The notes under the pieces are model-generated. The model searched no databases. It had not been told where the DNA came from and was given only the letters and a program-made list of their open reading frames with translations. Below, one piece after another: positions 46,196 to 59,144 of a stretch of 64,000 bases of DNA. The DNA comes from Botryosphaeria dothidea (lineage: Eukaryota; Ascomycota; Dothideomycetes; Botryosphaeriales; Botryosphaeriaceae), in the NCBI GenBank assembly GCA_011503125.2, contig WWBZ02000051.1:2852001-2916000 (forward strand), in the 5' to 3' direction. Both the position numbers and the translations under genes were made by a program. How positions within the stretch are numbered: the first letter of the stretch is position 1; each line of letters begins with the position of its first letter.

Positions 46196-47345
46196 ACGCA
46201 GTGAATCAGTTTTTCAAGACCTGTTGTGATTGAATAGTAAATTCCCATTTTCAGTACTGCTTCTCCATGAAACAAACCAAAGAGCACTCGCTTTTTTCAA
46301 GCTTCACCTTTGTCCTCGAGTAACAAAACCTACAAAGTGTTTCCTTCTCATGTCCCTCAATCACCACCAACCCACTCAGAGCCTCCATCACTCTTTTGCT
46401 TCAAACTCTTCGTATCTCCACATCGTCCGAGCCTCTGAAATACAATACAAATACATATCTGTGATAGCGAACAGACATACCACTTTCATCGAATCTCCTT
46501 GGCACACACAGCTAAGAACATATTGAACGGAAGATGGAAAAGAACAACACTGCAAAGAAGAAATTCGACCCCAAGATACGGTAAAATCATCGTTCGAGCC
46601 CTTTCCGACTGGCATTGGGTGGGAATCTTCGTTCTTTTGCTTCTTAGTCTGATGACAATGATGATAGTGGTGAGAGCATATGTCTCTCTCATGTGAGCGT
46701 AACCCTCCTAACGAGGGTTTGATATATAAAACAAAACGACCATCAAGTAAAGCATGAAAGCTCCACCCTCCATAAAAAATTGAAAGTAGAACAGCCTTTA
46801 CTTGTTCTTCTCTTATGATAGCCGCCCATTCCGCCCCTCAAAAAAAGAACATAGAAGAGAAGAAGGAAATAATAACGAACTCCGGGTATTAAAAGACATG
46901 AGAAGTGTTCAAAAAGACAAGCCGTATTTGAAATGGTTTGTGGGATACTCGCTTGCATCCAAAACACAACCGGAGTGTCAAAAGACCCCATCCTCCAGCT
47001 CAACCTGCCGTCGACGAAAGTGACAAGTGGCAAGTAGCAAGCACGAATCGCTTTTCCAGAGAGTAGTGAAGAAGGAAAAAGAGGGAAACAACGAAGCGTC
47101 AATCAAGAAAGTATGACTGACGACTGCATTATCTCCTTTTTTTTTTGGTCCTTTTGGTCTTTTCCCCCGCAACCCTTCCAATCCTTTCCATGCCGAATAA
47201 AGAAAAGAGAAAACGTAAGGGTACTCGCCACGAAAATCAAAACATCACACGCTCGTAATCTATTGGGGGAATTCAAGGATCCATGAGGTGCAATACCTGC
47301 GCAGATGGATCCCTCAACTCTCCACAACATCCCTCTATCCATGAC
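46196..47345. other. Convergent gap, AT-richer
   Basis: It lies between the broken F-box gene and the end of the kinase gene and should hold the kinase 3'UTR. There is a T run near 47139-47148. No convincing gene; a short hydrophobic frame near 46.6 kb is listed among the rejected items. Confidence 0.45.
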
Positions 47346-50300
47346 CTAATCCAAGCGCGTATACAGCCCCTTGCGCTTGTGCTTGAAAAATTGCATTTCC
47401 CCCCTGGCAAATCGAATATTCGCGGGAGTACGACAGCGGCTGACCGTCGTCAAATCCGGCATGGACTATGATTAGCGCGAGCGCTTCAGTCAGGTTAGTA
47501 TGGCCACAAACGTACTAAAGAATGCTATGGGGGAACTCACTAGACTCGCAACTGCCGCTGCCGACGCCAGATCTGGTTTCCCACTGACGCTTCTTTGTGC
47601 CACGCGAGGCAGGGCGCTGTTTTGACCTTGCGTCGCCGAGGCGTTGTTATTATTACCTGCACCCGTCGAGTTCTGTCCGTTGGATCCTCGCTTCATGCCT
47701 AGATTGCTTGCCATGCCATTAACGGTCGAATGGCGACGAGGCGGACCTGTCTTTGCCGGAGAGTTGTTACCGGGAGCCCGGCCGGGACCGGTAGAAGATT
47801 GAGCATTGCCGTTCTTGAAGCTCGTCGCTGGTGGTTCCGGCAAGGGCCTCGTACGCTGCGGGGTCTGATGCGCAACCGTGTTGTAGCGCTTGATTGGAGA
47901 GGACGTAGCCTGAGTAGCGTTGGTATGACGGGGTCCTTCCCGGGGACGCTTAATGCCGGTGATGAATTCGTGCTGCATGGCCTCTTCAGGCTTCATGCGA
48001 CGATCGGGGTCCCACCGAAGACAGCGCGCGATGAAGTCGAGGAAAGCGTCGTCATTGCACTTGAGGGCCTGCTCAAGCGTCTTGGAACTTGGGCGGCGTC
48101 GGCGGCCCTTCGAGGATACAGTAACACGGGGCTTGCCAAGGGAATCGAAGAAGAGCTTCTTGCGGCTGCTCTTCTCGATTAGGTGCTTCTCAGGCGGCCC
48201 GAAGATCTCCATGATGCAAGCGAGCTGTTCTTGCTCGTTTTCGCCGGGGAAGATTGGGGAACCAGTGAGCAATTCCGCAAGAATACAACCGAAACTCCAC
48301 ATGTCAATAGGAAGACCGTAATTCATGCCCAGAATGACTTCAGGAGACCGGTAGAAACGTGACTGGATGTACGTGTAGACCTTTTCGTGCTCGAAACAGC
48401 TGGAACCGAAGTCGATGACCTTGATCTCAGAGTGCAGCGGATGCGCGAGAAGGATGTTCTCCGGCTTTAAATCGCAGTGAATAACGCGTTTACCCTTAAG
48501 CAGGACAAGCGAGCTCAGGATCTGCCTCGCAAAACGACGAATTAACCGGAGAGTGAAGCCCTTGAACTCATGAGCCTTGATGAACTCGTACAAGTTCATG
48601 CCAAGGAGCTCGGTCGAGATACAAAGGTGACCGCGGAAGTAAAAGTGCTGCGTGAAATTGATCATGCTATGCTTGTTGTCCGGATCCTAATAAAGTTAGC
48701 TCTGGAAATAGATTTCATGGTGCTTAACTTACCCATTCGCGCAATTTCTGCAGAATGTTAACCTCAACAAGAGCCTGTTGGTGGAATCTCTTCTTGTTCC
48801 TGATGATTTTGATGGCCACCAGCTTGCCACTCTTGTGGTCGACGCAGCGTACGACCTGTCCGAAACTACCCTTTCCAAGAACATCCACAACTTCATACCG
48901 GTAAGCCAAATGGTCTCCGAGGACAATTTGGTAATCTCCTCGGTCATCATCATATCCAAAGTTCGCCGTCGAGGCATGCAAATCGCCCACACGCTTCTTC
49001 GCACTCTTTGTGCCGCAGAAATAGACTTCCTTGTAGTCGATGATCTCACCACGCTCGAAAATGTTCAACGGAACCATCTGCAGAGCATGTGCTGGCGAGA
49101 CTCTCTCTTGCGGTTTAGCCCTCTTGCGCAGTTCGTCAACATCCTTTGCAGCCTGATCGAAATCCTTGCGTCTAGCATTGAGCCTCCGCATTTCCTCGTC
49201 TGCCGCCAGGTCCTCCTTATCCAGATTCGTATCCAGCGCACGAGCCTTGAGAGCATTGATGGAGCTCTTGGTCCCGAGCATTTTGTGCATCATAGAGCTA
49301 GAAGCTGATCTGGTCGTCGGTCCCGTGTAAGGGGGTGGTTGACCGCCCTTGTTCGACAGTGATACTTTGCGCTCACCATTAGCCGAGTGCTGTGTCTCAG
49401 AATCGCTAGCAAACAATGATCCTGACGGTTTCCTCCGAGCGGTGCGGGGTGTGGGTTGTGTCTTGGAAGAGGGACTCGGGGTGGATTGATTGGCGGGGGC
49501 ATTCCATGCGGCAGACGCCGGGAGCTTCGGCGGCGGCATATCATTATGTTTCGGTGGCTGAGGAGGCTGGTCATTCGTGCCTGACTGGTAGGCAATGTTC
49601 CCCTGTGAAGCCTGACTCCTGTGTTGACCCTTAGATGAACTTCTCTTCCAGCTCAAGCTGAGCTTTCGCCGGATGGAAGACCCAGAAGAAGGAGTCTCGG
49701 GCTCCGTTGAAGTCACTGAAGATGCGTCGTTCTTCTGCGTGGTATGCGTAGTCTGCGTAGTCTGCGTAGTCTGCGCTCTTGGGCCGTTCAACCTGGAACT
49801 CTGCGGCTCCGTTTCAATGCTGCCGAATTCGTACTCATCCTTAACCTTGGAGCTCAGGGCGCCAAAGTCGCCCTCATTCTTCGGTAAAGAGTTGGAAGAG
49901 AAAGGAGTGGTGTTGCTATTCCGCTTCTCATTACTGTTCTCCGGAATTGGAATTGGCTCAGCTGGGAGCGGGGGAAAGGAGGGTGTTTCAAGAGTGGACC
50001 TAAGGTGGTAGTGTGAGGTATTGCTGCGAATCTCCGGCATTTCTTCATCGTGGAAACCAAACGTGGCCTTCGATGCCGTCAGTGGGGTGCTCGGTGTCTT
50101 CGTGTAATTCCTCTTCGGAGGAGGCGTCGTCGGGCCGCGATCATCAACTTCTGCCGATGGCTGCGGGTACGACGCGATCTTCGCTGCAGTAGGGGTGCTC
50201 AGAGGCAACAAGTTGAGGGGCGGGAGCCTAAGCGGTGCCAAGCCCTTGTTTCCACGACTGTTGCCCGCCTGGTGAGCCCCTTTGTCGGTTTCAGAATCCG

Positions 50301-52244
50301 CACCGACGGTAAGGCCTCTCCTATGCCTGCCAGTGGTGCTCTTAGCCTTCTTGTTATCATTGTTTGCCGCCTCCGTCGCCGCCTTCGCCGCCGTCTTCGC
50401 CTCAGCTGCCATCTTCTTCTTGTTATTGTTATCGCTGTCGGTAGTCTCGGCTAAACAGGTGCTCCAATTGGGTTCCTCCGTTGCAGGGGTGGCGGGAGTG
50501 GCGGGCGTCTGTCTGGTAGGATAAAGAGGCTGATCAATCTCTGTTCGGGGGGACTCGAACGCCTTTGGAATCGCTGGCACCGGCGGCACTTCTTCAGTAT
50601 TCTCAGGCCCAGCTGAGCTGTGCACATTCCTAGGCTTTGGTGTAGGGAGACGTGATGTTGAGAGAATCTGACTAGAACGAGTAGGAATTTGGCTGGCGCC
50701 GCGGAGGGAGCTGAAGCTTGAGCTGTTGGACAACGGCGGTGCTGGAATTGACTTGCCGCTGTTGTTGTCAGGAGTGGCGCGAGCAGAAGACGGGGTGATG
50801 CTCTTTCGGAAAGCAAGTGCAGGACTGTACGAGGCGGGCAGAGGTTCTTGTTGTGTGTCGGGCTGGGGCGTTGGCGGGTTCCTCGGTGAGGCGGAGACAT
50901 TTGGTCCCATTGACATGCGCTTGAGCCTTCTAGCATCCGTTGGGCTTATTGTGCGTGCACCCAGACCGCCGGCATGGTGGAGAGACTGTCTCTTGTTGGC
51001 GGTCGAGGGTGCGGCGTTCTTTTGAGGAGTACCCTTCGTCGGCGAGCGGGCATTACCGTGGGCGCGGCCTAGGTCGGGTGATAGTGACGCGTAGCTTTGG
51101 CTAGACGGCTGCAGTAGGGACTTCGTCTTGCTGCTTCGCGTTGCTGTGGAGAGCCGTGGTACGTCAGAATTGTAGCTCGGCACCATTCGGTTATTCTTGC
51201 TTATCGAACGACTGTGGCCTAAATTTCCCTGCGAGACCTCCCTACGCTGGGTGAACTGGTGCTGATTCTCCATACCGGCAGCAGAAAGGAGACCAGGGCC
51301 GACCGACTTGCGGGGGCCGCGCACTGTGGTACTGGCGGATGAGAATGTCGAATTATCAGAGACTGGAGCGGGGCCCGAGAACTGACTCTGCCGACGGGTG
51401 CGGACAGGCAGTGGCGCGGTGGACTGGCCTGCGCTTGCATCCTTGAGGTCGCTGTGACTCGGCTGGCGATGTTGGGACAGACTCGGGCGGCGAGAGAAGG
51501 ACGCGGTGCTGGGAGCCCTGCTGGCGGGCTTCCGCTCGGGAGGGGCGGTGGCCACGCTGTTCATGGTGTCGTTGTCACTCTCCTCGTGCGAAAACATGCC
51601 GCGGCCGCCTCCAGGGACGGGGAAGTCGCTCAGCTCGGGGCCGGAGAGGCTCTCGTGGAAGTCGTCGAAATTGACGCTGGGCAAGAAGTCGTAGGAGGAG
51701 TCGTCGGCCCGGCTTGGCAGCTTCCCGAAGCTGAAGCGCGGGTTGGACCCGGTGGTGGCAGGAGCGATAAAGGGTTCGCTCGTGGACGTCGGCAGTCGGG
51801 AGGCATTGTTCGTTGAAGTGGAACCGCTGACGATCCTGCTGAATTGTAAGCTCGAGCCCCCAGGCGCGCATTCCGGGTAATTCATGATACGTGCCTCCTC
51901 CCCGTATCCATAGCGCGAGGCCCCAGAGGCGCTTTATGTTCCCTCACCGTCGAGCGGCGGCGGCCTGCAAAGCTCGGCTTGGGGTCCGCGCTCGCCTTTG
52001 CCGTCGACATGTCTTGCAGCGGGTTGTCGTTCTCGCTGGGCGCCCGCTGGAATTTCCTGGGGGCGTGCTGGTCCGCTGGCGCGTTTGTTGTGTTAGCATA
52101 TGCCGAAGCCGAACGGGCGCCCTGCAGGTACCCGGCCACGGGTGCTGCCTTACCTCCAGCGCTGTGCGAGTCGTCGGCAGCGAGGCGTGCTTGGGACAAC
52201 GAGTCGTCTGTCGAGAGATGAGCCGGCGAGCTGCGCGTTGCCAT
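47346..52244 (-). CDS. pom1: DYRK-family protein kinase, Pom1-like
   Basis: Dual-specificity kinase; Pom1 in fission yeast forms cortical gradients that set division site and polarity. Exons (minus): an N-terminal block 52244 to about 51890, then 51885-48733, 48686-47541 and 47465-47346. Introns at 48687-48732 (phase 0) and 47466-47540 (phase 0) are clean. From the ATG at 51885 it encodes 1472 residues; the block upstream adds about 120. The first about 950 residues are Ser/Pro/Thr-rich and disordered. The catalytic domain begins at YRYEVVDVLGKGSFGQVV, with VAIKIIRN, HCDLKPENIL, DFGSSC, the DYRK activation loop YTYIQSRFYRSPE and WSFGCILAELLTG. A DYRK-homology box precedes it (DYQIVLGDHLAYRY). 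The C-terminal exon ends FFKHKRKGLYTRLD. Problem: the N-terminal block (containing RRRSTVREHKAPLGPRAMDT) and the main frame do not join with any obvious phase-matched splice pair (see findings). Confidence 0.9.
49747..49778 (-). repeat. 9-bp tandem repeat inside the kinase gene
   Basis: The 9-mer tgcgtagtc is repeated about three and a half times in tandem on the plus strand. Read on the coding strand it encodes Thr-Thr-Gln units in the disordered N-terminal region of the kinase. The length is a multiple of three, so variation would keep the frame. Confidence 0.8.
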
Positions 52245-53281
52245 GGTACCGCTAAAGGGGCAGCAGGCCGGCGGTGCGTCCGGGGCGGCTCAAGGACGGT
52301 GTGCGGACCCAATGCCAGCACGCCGCCGTGGATCCGCGTTGGTGTGTTGTATAGGTGTGTGGGCCGGGCCTTCTCCAAGCTCCGAGGCGTGGAGTGATCG
52401 CTATGGGTGCGTCGTCGGCTCTTCCATGCTCGGAGCGGGCAGCGCAGAGAGGTGGTGCGGGCGCGGCGGCAGCGCGGAGAGCCAAGGGGCGAGATTTTGC
52501 GCGCGGGCGTAGGGCTGGTCAAGGGCGGCGGTAGCGTGCGGTGCGACGGGCCTCGAGGACTGTGGGGACTTCTGGCGCTGTGAGCCCAAGATGGTGGAGA
52601 GAACTCTGGACTTTGGGCAGAGCAAGCAGGTCTGTTTGGGGCTGTACTCGCCGGTACCCTTGCTCATGCCAAGCTTGGCTCGACGCCGTTCGCAGGGCAG
52701 CGGGCGCAAGGCTCCAAGAGGAAAACACCAGCACGGTAGCTCAGGGCAGCGGCATCCTTTTTTCCCCGCTGCGCATCCCACCAAGACGGGGCCAGGCCGC
52801 GCTCGCGTGCACGCCGTCGACGCGCGAGCAAACAAAGCGGATTCGCAGCTGCCGTCGTCCAGGCCGCGTCGCAGTCGTGGTGATCGCCTCTGTATATGAT
52901 TATTTACTTGGGCTCCGGACGCTGCCCACCACACGTGCTTTTTAAGCTTGCATTGCGACAGGCCCTTCCCGCGCCGGCAACGTTCCTGCGCTTGCTCGCT
53001 GGGCGTCGCGGTGGCAGACGACGTCGCACTGCGCCCGCTTGCTGCCCGCTGACAGCTGCTGCACAGAGCCGCCTGTGTTGCCAGTGCCCCGGCCAGCCTG
53101 AGCATCGCAGCCCACAGCCCTGTCGTCACATGCCGCCCGCGGTTCCCTCCGCACCCCGGGTGCTACCAAGACAGCACTTCACGTCGTACTTCATCCGCGA
53201 CAGCCCCCGATCCAGCTGCCTGCACATCGTCCAGACGCACTGCACCAGAGGTCTCGCGGCCGCTGGCCCCGTCCCTGAGCC
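52245..53281. promoter_or_regulatory. Divergent promoter region, kinase and peroxin
   Basis: About 1.04 kb between divergent start codons. The DNA is GC-rich with overlapping open frames on both strands that show no protein-like order. A C-rich stretch near 53150-53280 fits the peroxin leader. Specific promoter elements were not identified. Confidence 0.5.
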
Positions 53282-55379
53282 ATGGACATGAACTTCCACT
53301 CCGACCCGCTGGTGAGCCGCGACGACCCCATCCCCGTCGTCGCCATCTCTGCGCCGCGGGACGAGCCCTCGCCTGCTGCGCAGGAGCGCCCCAAAGGCAA
53401 GCGCGCCGCCATCAGACATTCGCTGTCGACGGACAAGCTGAAGGAGAAACTCGACGGCTTCAAAGGCCACGCCGCCGCCCATGCCCACCAGCGCAGCGCC
53501 AGCACAAGTGCGAGCGAGTCGCCCACCAAGATCCAGGACCGTTTGATGAACATGTAAGTACGCATGCACACCATCTCGCTCCTCATGCCTGCACTAAGGC
53601 AGTTACCGCGCGATAAAAAGCCGTTTTATGCTTCAATAAAGGAGCTTGGACTTTCTCCTTTCATGTTGCCGTCTTCCAAAATTACCCTTACCGTTCCTGC
53701 AAAGATGCGCGCAAGGATCCACCCCACCCCAGCGCCACAACGTTCGAGAACACCACCAGTCCCAGCTTGAAACTACTGTGCTGCGGAGCTGTGGGATCCG
53801 TCTGGACAGGTCTCAACAGACAGTTGCATCGATTTCTTCTGAGAGACGACTCCAGCTCAACACGTGCTCCGCTGCAGTATTTGTCGAAGCGTCCATTCCG
53901 CCATTGCAAACATGAGACCAGCGAGTCATTTCCAAAATGGCAGTCATGCTGACCTTTTGCAGGCTTCTACAACAGATGATTCCTGCCGGGGATGTCGACG
54001 ACGCCGGACGTCCGAAAGACAGGCGGTCAAGGAAATATGTTGAGCGGCCGGGCTTCAGCATACCGACCATGTCGTACAACTTCCGCCGTTTCAATGCCAG
54101 GTAAGATTACTCCATCGCACATGTGTAATTGTTTTAACCATGTTGCAGAATCGGTGTTGCCTTTGTCTTCGAGAACCGTCTCATCCGCTTGTTCTCGTGG
54201 AAAGACCCGACACACACCCTGTCATTCTTGGTCGTCTATTCTTTCGTTTGCCTTGATCCGAACCTGCTTGCGGTCTTACCTCTGGCGGGATGTCTCTTCT
54301 TCGTGATGGTACCCGCCTTCCTAGCCCGGCATCCTCCGCCACCATCACACTTGCCCACGGACGTCTATCCTCTTACCGGTCCTCCAATGGCACCCCCGCA
54401 GAACATCAAGCCCGCGCCAGAATTGAGCAAAGATTTCTGGCGAAACATGAGAGATCTGCAAAATACCATGGAAGATTTCAGCCGCGTACACGATGCGGCA
54501 ATCAACTTCATCGCTCCACCTACTAACTTCTCTGATGAAGGACTCTCCTCCGCTCTCTACCTGCTCCTCTTCTTGACCTCCATCATCCTCTTCATCGCGG
54601 CCCAAATACTTCCCTGGCGTGCTGTCTTTCTTGTCACCGGTTGGATTCTCGTCTGCGCTTGCCATCCAAAAGCGCAATCCTTCCTTGAGGACACTCATGC
54701 CGACGAATTCCTCGAAGAACAAGGTCATCACGCTGCCTCCTGGCTCCACGCCTTCGCTAACAGTGACGTTGACCTATCACACGCCCCGGAGCGTCGCGAA
54801 GTCGAGGTCTTCGAGCTCCAGCGGCGGTCCTCCGACGCACCGGATGCGGAGTACGAGCCATTCCTCTTCACTACCCAGCCCTACACACCCCTCTCGCCGG
54901 CCCGCATCGCCGGCGATCGGCCTCGCGGTTCGCGTTTCTTCGAAGACGTCGAGCCACCGAAGGGCTGGCGCTGGGCGGACAAGAAGTGGACGCTAGACCT
55001 GCTATCGCGTGAGTGGATCGAGGACCGGTGCATCACGGGCGTCGAAGTCGAGATCGAGGGCGAGCGTTGGGTCAGCGACATCCAGTACGACGACGCCGAC
55101 TTTGCTTCCCTCGCACTCGCCTCTAACGAGGACATCACCAAGACGGGCGTTGCGGCCGCAGGGCTGGCGCTCGTCGGTGGCGGCCTGGCGTCTCAGTCCA
55201 GCCCGAACCTGCATGCATCCTCCGCCGCGAGTCCGAGGCCGAGGCGATCGGTTAAGACTTGGGAGGAGAGTGATGGTAGCAGGAAGAAGGGGCAGTGGCG
55301 GCGGAGAAGATGGGTGCGATTGGTGGAGAGGAGGCCGCTTCCCCCACCGGAGGATGTGTATTTGAGCGCGCAGAATTAG
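53282..55379 (+). CDS. Pex23-family peroxisomal/ER membrane peroxin (DysF domain)
   Basis: Family members (Pex23/24/28-32) sit at ER-peroxisome contacts and control peroxisome number and size. Exons 53282-53553, 53963-54100 and 54149-55379 give 546 residues; introns are 409 nt (unusually long here) and 48 nt, both phase 2. Order: disordered N-terminus with a helical segment (STDKLKEKLDGFKGH); a conserved stretch DRLMNMLLQQMIPAGD across the first junction and PGFSIPTMSYNFRRFNARIG across the second, which validates both; two membrane hairpins (about 160-205, LVVYSFVCLDPNLLAVLPLA, and about 285-330, SALYLLLFLTSIILFIAAQI); then the DysF part with EVEVFELQRR, EPFLFT and PPKGWRWADKKWTLDL...WIEDRCI. 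The C-terminus is basic. Which Pex23-family member this is cannot be told by eye. Confidence 0.88.
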
Positions 55380-58300
55380 GGGACTTCGAACACAGGGTCC
55401 GGGCGCAGGTAGGGCTGAGCCCGATGTATTTCTATGTACCTATTATTCGAACACGGACATTTGAACGCGTAAGCTTCGTGATCTTATTTGCAAGCGAAGA
55501 TGTGGGGGTTCCGCGGCGGTGGATGGGAGCGTTTGGTGGGCGTGTGATGGGGAGTGGTGATTGTGATCTTCGGGGGCGGAATGCTCGTATCAACGGGTGG
55601 ATGCAGCGACCATCGGCTGGCACGAAGGATTTTGTGGTGCTGAACGCCTGAAAGGCTCAAAGACGTGGGTCTGGATCTGGACCCTGGGATGGAAGGCGGT
55701 CCCTTTCAGATGTGCTCGAGATGGAGCTGGGCAGAGGTCGTCTCGCAGGGTGCTGTTGGTCTGTTATCCACTGTGGAACAACCTTGGTCTTCCTGATACC
55801 AGTCACACCGTCCGACGGATTTTCATTCGCCCTGCCTCGAATGTTGGGAACTCCTCGATCCGTCGTAGTCCGGGCAACGAGTGGGTCACGTGCTGTTTGC
55901 CTGAGGCATTATTGCATGGCTTGGCCCTGGATGGTGTGTTCTCAGCTGTCTATTCATACCCATTGCAGTAGAGGCGTCCTAGGCTCGTAGAGTATTGGAT
56001 CGGAGGATGCTGCGACATCATGCAAGCGCTCTGTGTGTTGAACACAATCCCCGGGGCGTTGTCATGTCAGTTCTGCTCTCTAGCTCTGCAACTCCCATAC
56101 TCGACATTTACGATGGGTGTCCCTGTAGAGCAGCATTTTCCATCTATGAACACGTGCACAGCCGCATCCTCCATTCGTATGAGGGCCTTACCGCGCGTCA
56201 AATCCCGATGCCAACTTCCTCGGACTACCGCTCTTATGATCTTAGTCCAGAAAATCTGTGCTTCCAACCGAGGCTGAAATCAGCAGATGCCTGCCTCGAT
56301 TTCGAAGGATCAGGTGCTTCTTTTAGTTTGATATACATCCGTGCAGTTTGCCAAAGGTGGCAGTGCTGGTGCCAGTTGCGGTGGATGAAACATGTACCGT
56401 CTGGATTGCGGGCTGACAGATGGAGAAAGGCTTGTTGCACTCTTTGCCTCGGAAGCCAACAAACATGGCTTCGGGAAATGCTGGTCCGGTTCCTGAATCT
56501 TTGAAAAATTTGATATGACGTCTCAAACCTGCTGCAGGACGGTGATGGTAGGACAACCTGCGAGCTGAGGGGTTGAAGATTGCCATAAGTGCCAATCCTA
56601 TTCTGTCCTCCGTCTTTTCAGTTCCAGGCATGAAACTGATCTTGTCGAAGGGTGGCTCGTCTCTATCTGAGTGACACATTTTGTGCTTCGCCCCGGTGGT
56701 TTGTGGTGTTGAGGCTGCTAGTTGAGAAAGCCAAGCAAGTATATGAGACGGTAGTGAAAGATGCAGCAGAAAAATGGATCAGAAGGGGCTCCCTGGCTCC
56801 TGAAACTCTACACTGATCCGTTGTCAGTGGTGCATTGTGCTTCTTTTCAAAGTGCCCACCGAATGTTGTTGGAACATCCGCTGAGGGGCGTCTCGCCACA
56901 CGACTCGCGCGACAATTGCCTCCTTTGGACACGAGCTTTTCGTATACAGGTCGCACGCGAGCTCGAAGTCAATAAACTCTACCGTAAACCCACTCCATTT
57001 TTTCTACACGTGATTCCCGCCATTTCAAGATATTCTCCGGGAACGTTTTGGAATTCAAAATCCTGTTCCCGGAGCCCGAATGTTTCTGGTCGGGATGGGT
57101 GCTGGGCGGTGGCTGGCTTGTTTTGCCTGGGCGCGCTGGGCGTGCTTGACTCAGGCTTAGCTTCCGCCGCCAAGGGACCCAAGCACAAGAGATGGTGATC
57201 CGCAACGAGGACGGCGGTGCAAAGTGTCCAGAATTTCGATCATTGCATTCGAGAAGCATGTCGCTCTGGGAGACACGACTTTGCAAATGTGCTCGGGCGA
57301 TGGCGTTTCACGGGAAATTCGCGAAGAGGAAACCTTCGGCGAATGGCTGGGGAAACGAAAAAGTATGCGATTCGTGGACAATTGAAAGGCGGGAGCCAGA
57401 ACCGAGAATGCCTCAGGGTTAGTAAGTGCAGAACCGCATTGTACCTTGGTACAAAAAGGATGAGGTTAGATATGAGGTGAGATCTCGCGCCCACCCGCCG
57501 GGAGGCTGGTGACAGAATGAGGATGATGGTGCCTCCCCTCGATATAACATGCTGTGTGCAATTGGCTCTGAGAGACTAAACATGCTCACCGAGTTGATTA
57601 GGTTTGCTTCAACTTCAATTTGGCGTGTGCATGCAGTGGGTTCGGCAGGGAAGCAAGCCCAAACGAGTTTGGCGTTGGGAGAACCTTGAAGGAGAACCTT
57701 AAGGTGGATTGAAAGGGCCAATTGTCCGACTGGCCAGCGGACCGAGATTAAGGTCCGGCTGATCTCCGGTGCAGCGGGAGCGGTCCCTCCGCCTGACTGT
57801 CAGAAGGTGGTGGAATCCGGCGGGCCCGGGAGAAGGCTGGCCTGCGGCCTGTCAGACGGCTGGAGGATCAAAAACTCGACACACCCGACCCCTTTGAGAG
57901 ATGTCAATCGTGCAGAATACGCGCTGGCATCTTCTTAGGCCAGCGGAAATCACGCATGTCTTCAGCGGCAAAATCATGAGATGCATTAAACCAATCATGG
58001 AACGGGAAGGTGTGGCGAGGCGTGCAAAAATAGTAGGCTGCTGCCGGAACGGGGGAGTGGGGACGGTGGCTTGCTCGTCATTCAGGCGGGCACACCACCT
58101 GGGAGAAGCCGCCGTCTGGGTACCGTGTCCGCGGCGGGAGAGTCGCAGAGGACCCAGTGCTGCAGCATGAGAGGAGGGCGGAGGCTCCTGTTATAACGGA
58201 GGAGATTGGGGTGGGAGGGCGGGAGCGGGCATGCAGCCATCACTCCGCGACAGACAATATGCTCGTCAGGCAGCCAGGCGGCGGCAGAGGACGCTGAATC

Positions 58301-59144
58301 CATGCTCGTATTATGGGCCTGCTGGCAGCACAGCACAGCCTCGATGTGCTGGTGCGAGAGGTGTGCTGGCCAATGCAAGGCGAGCGAGGCCGGCGAGCGG
58401 ATGGGCGGGCGTACAGCGCAGCGGCGAGTGGGACTCAGGCGCGACAGCGGATGCGCGCCGTCATAGGCTCGCGGCGGCGCGGTTGCGGTGCAAGCAGCGC
58501 GGTGGTGGGCGCGGTCTGGTGGGTTCGACCGTGGGCGTTGCAGATTGAATTGTGTGCTTGCAATGACATCGTTGCTCGAGGGCGACGGGCGGCGATTGGC
58601 TGGGCGAGATCATGATTCGCGAGAAAACTGGAGCTGGGCTGTTTCAGTGCTGGCGCGACAGAAATAAGGAGACGGGGATCGGCCGCGCTTGGGGGGGATC
58701 CTGGCCACTGCGCGCGCCTCTTTTCCACAGCCGGCGCTGGAGGCGGGCCTTGGGGGTCCGGGGTGCTGAGAGCTGCGCTGCGATCGGCTGCTCGAAAACA
58801 CCACGCTGGGGCATGCCGCAGCGCCTTCCCACATGATGGCGGCTGCCCATCCCTGTTTTTGCATCCCCTTTCCTGGCAGCCGCCCTTTACAAAACCTGAA
58901 GCATCCACCCACCAACCTCCTCTCTCTCCCATCCACACCCTTTTTCCTCTTTCCAACCACGCCCAGGCCACTTACCCAACTATCTAATTGAGCCTTTTCT
59001 CTGGAACGCTCTCACTCTTTCGGGCTTCCACATTCCGCTTTAACTTGTTTACCGTCCACTCGCTCACAACACACCAACAACCATCTTCTCGCTCCGACTC
59101 TCCTCGACACTTCAATCCCACGTCAACCCCCATAAACCAACAAA
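55380..59144. other. Long gene-free gap upstream of the glucanosyltransferase
   Basis: About 3.8 kb. Open frames of 145-178 codons exist on both strands (for example 55995-56504 plus and 58435-58971 minus) but none shows domain-like order or a plausible splice series. Bases 57.7-58.8 kb are GC-rich. The last about 280 bases (58860-59144) are a strong C/CT-rich tract, the classical promoter/leader feature of highly expressed fungal genes, which suits the abundant wall enzyme that follows. Confidence 0.5.
58866..59144 (+). promoter_or_regulatory. CT-rich core promoter and leader of the glucanosyltransferase gene
   Basis: Nearly continuous C/T/A-rich plus-strand sequence (for example cctcctctctctcccatcc) running to an A-rich start context caaaATG. 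Such pyrimidine tracts mark transcription start areas of strongly expressed filamentous-fungal genes. Confidence 0.55.

Noticed and set aside
46499..46696. Small open frame with a hydrophobic helix (VGIFVLLLLSLMTMMIVV)
   Set aside because: It lacks an ATG in that frame; a two-exon alternative (start near 46533, donor GTAAAA) gives only about 30 residues and has no supporting pattern.
55995..56504. 169-codon plus-strand frame
   Set aside because: High in Cys, Trp and Ser with no domain-like order and no neighbouring exons; not supportable as a gene.
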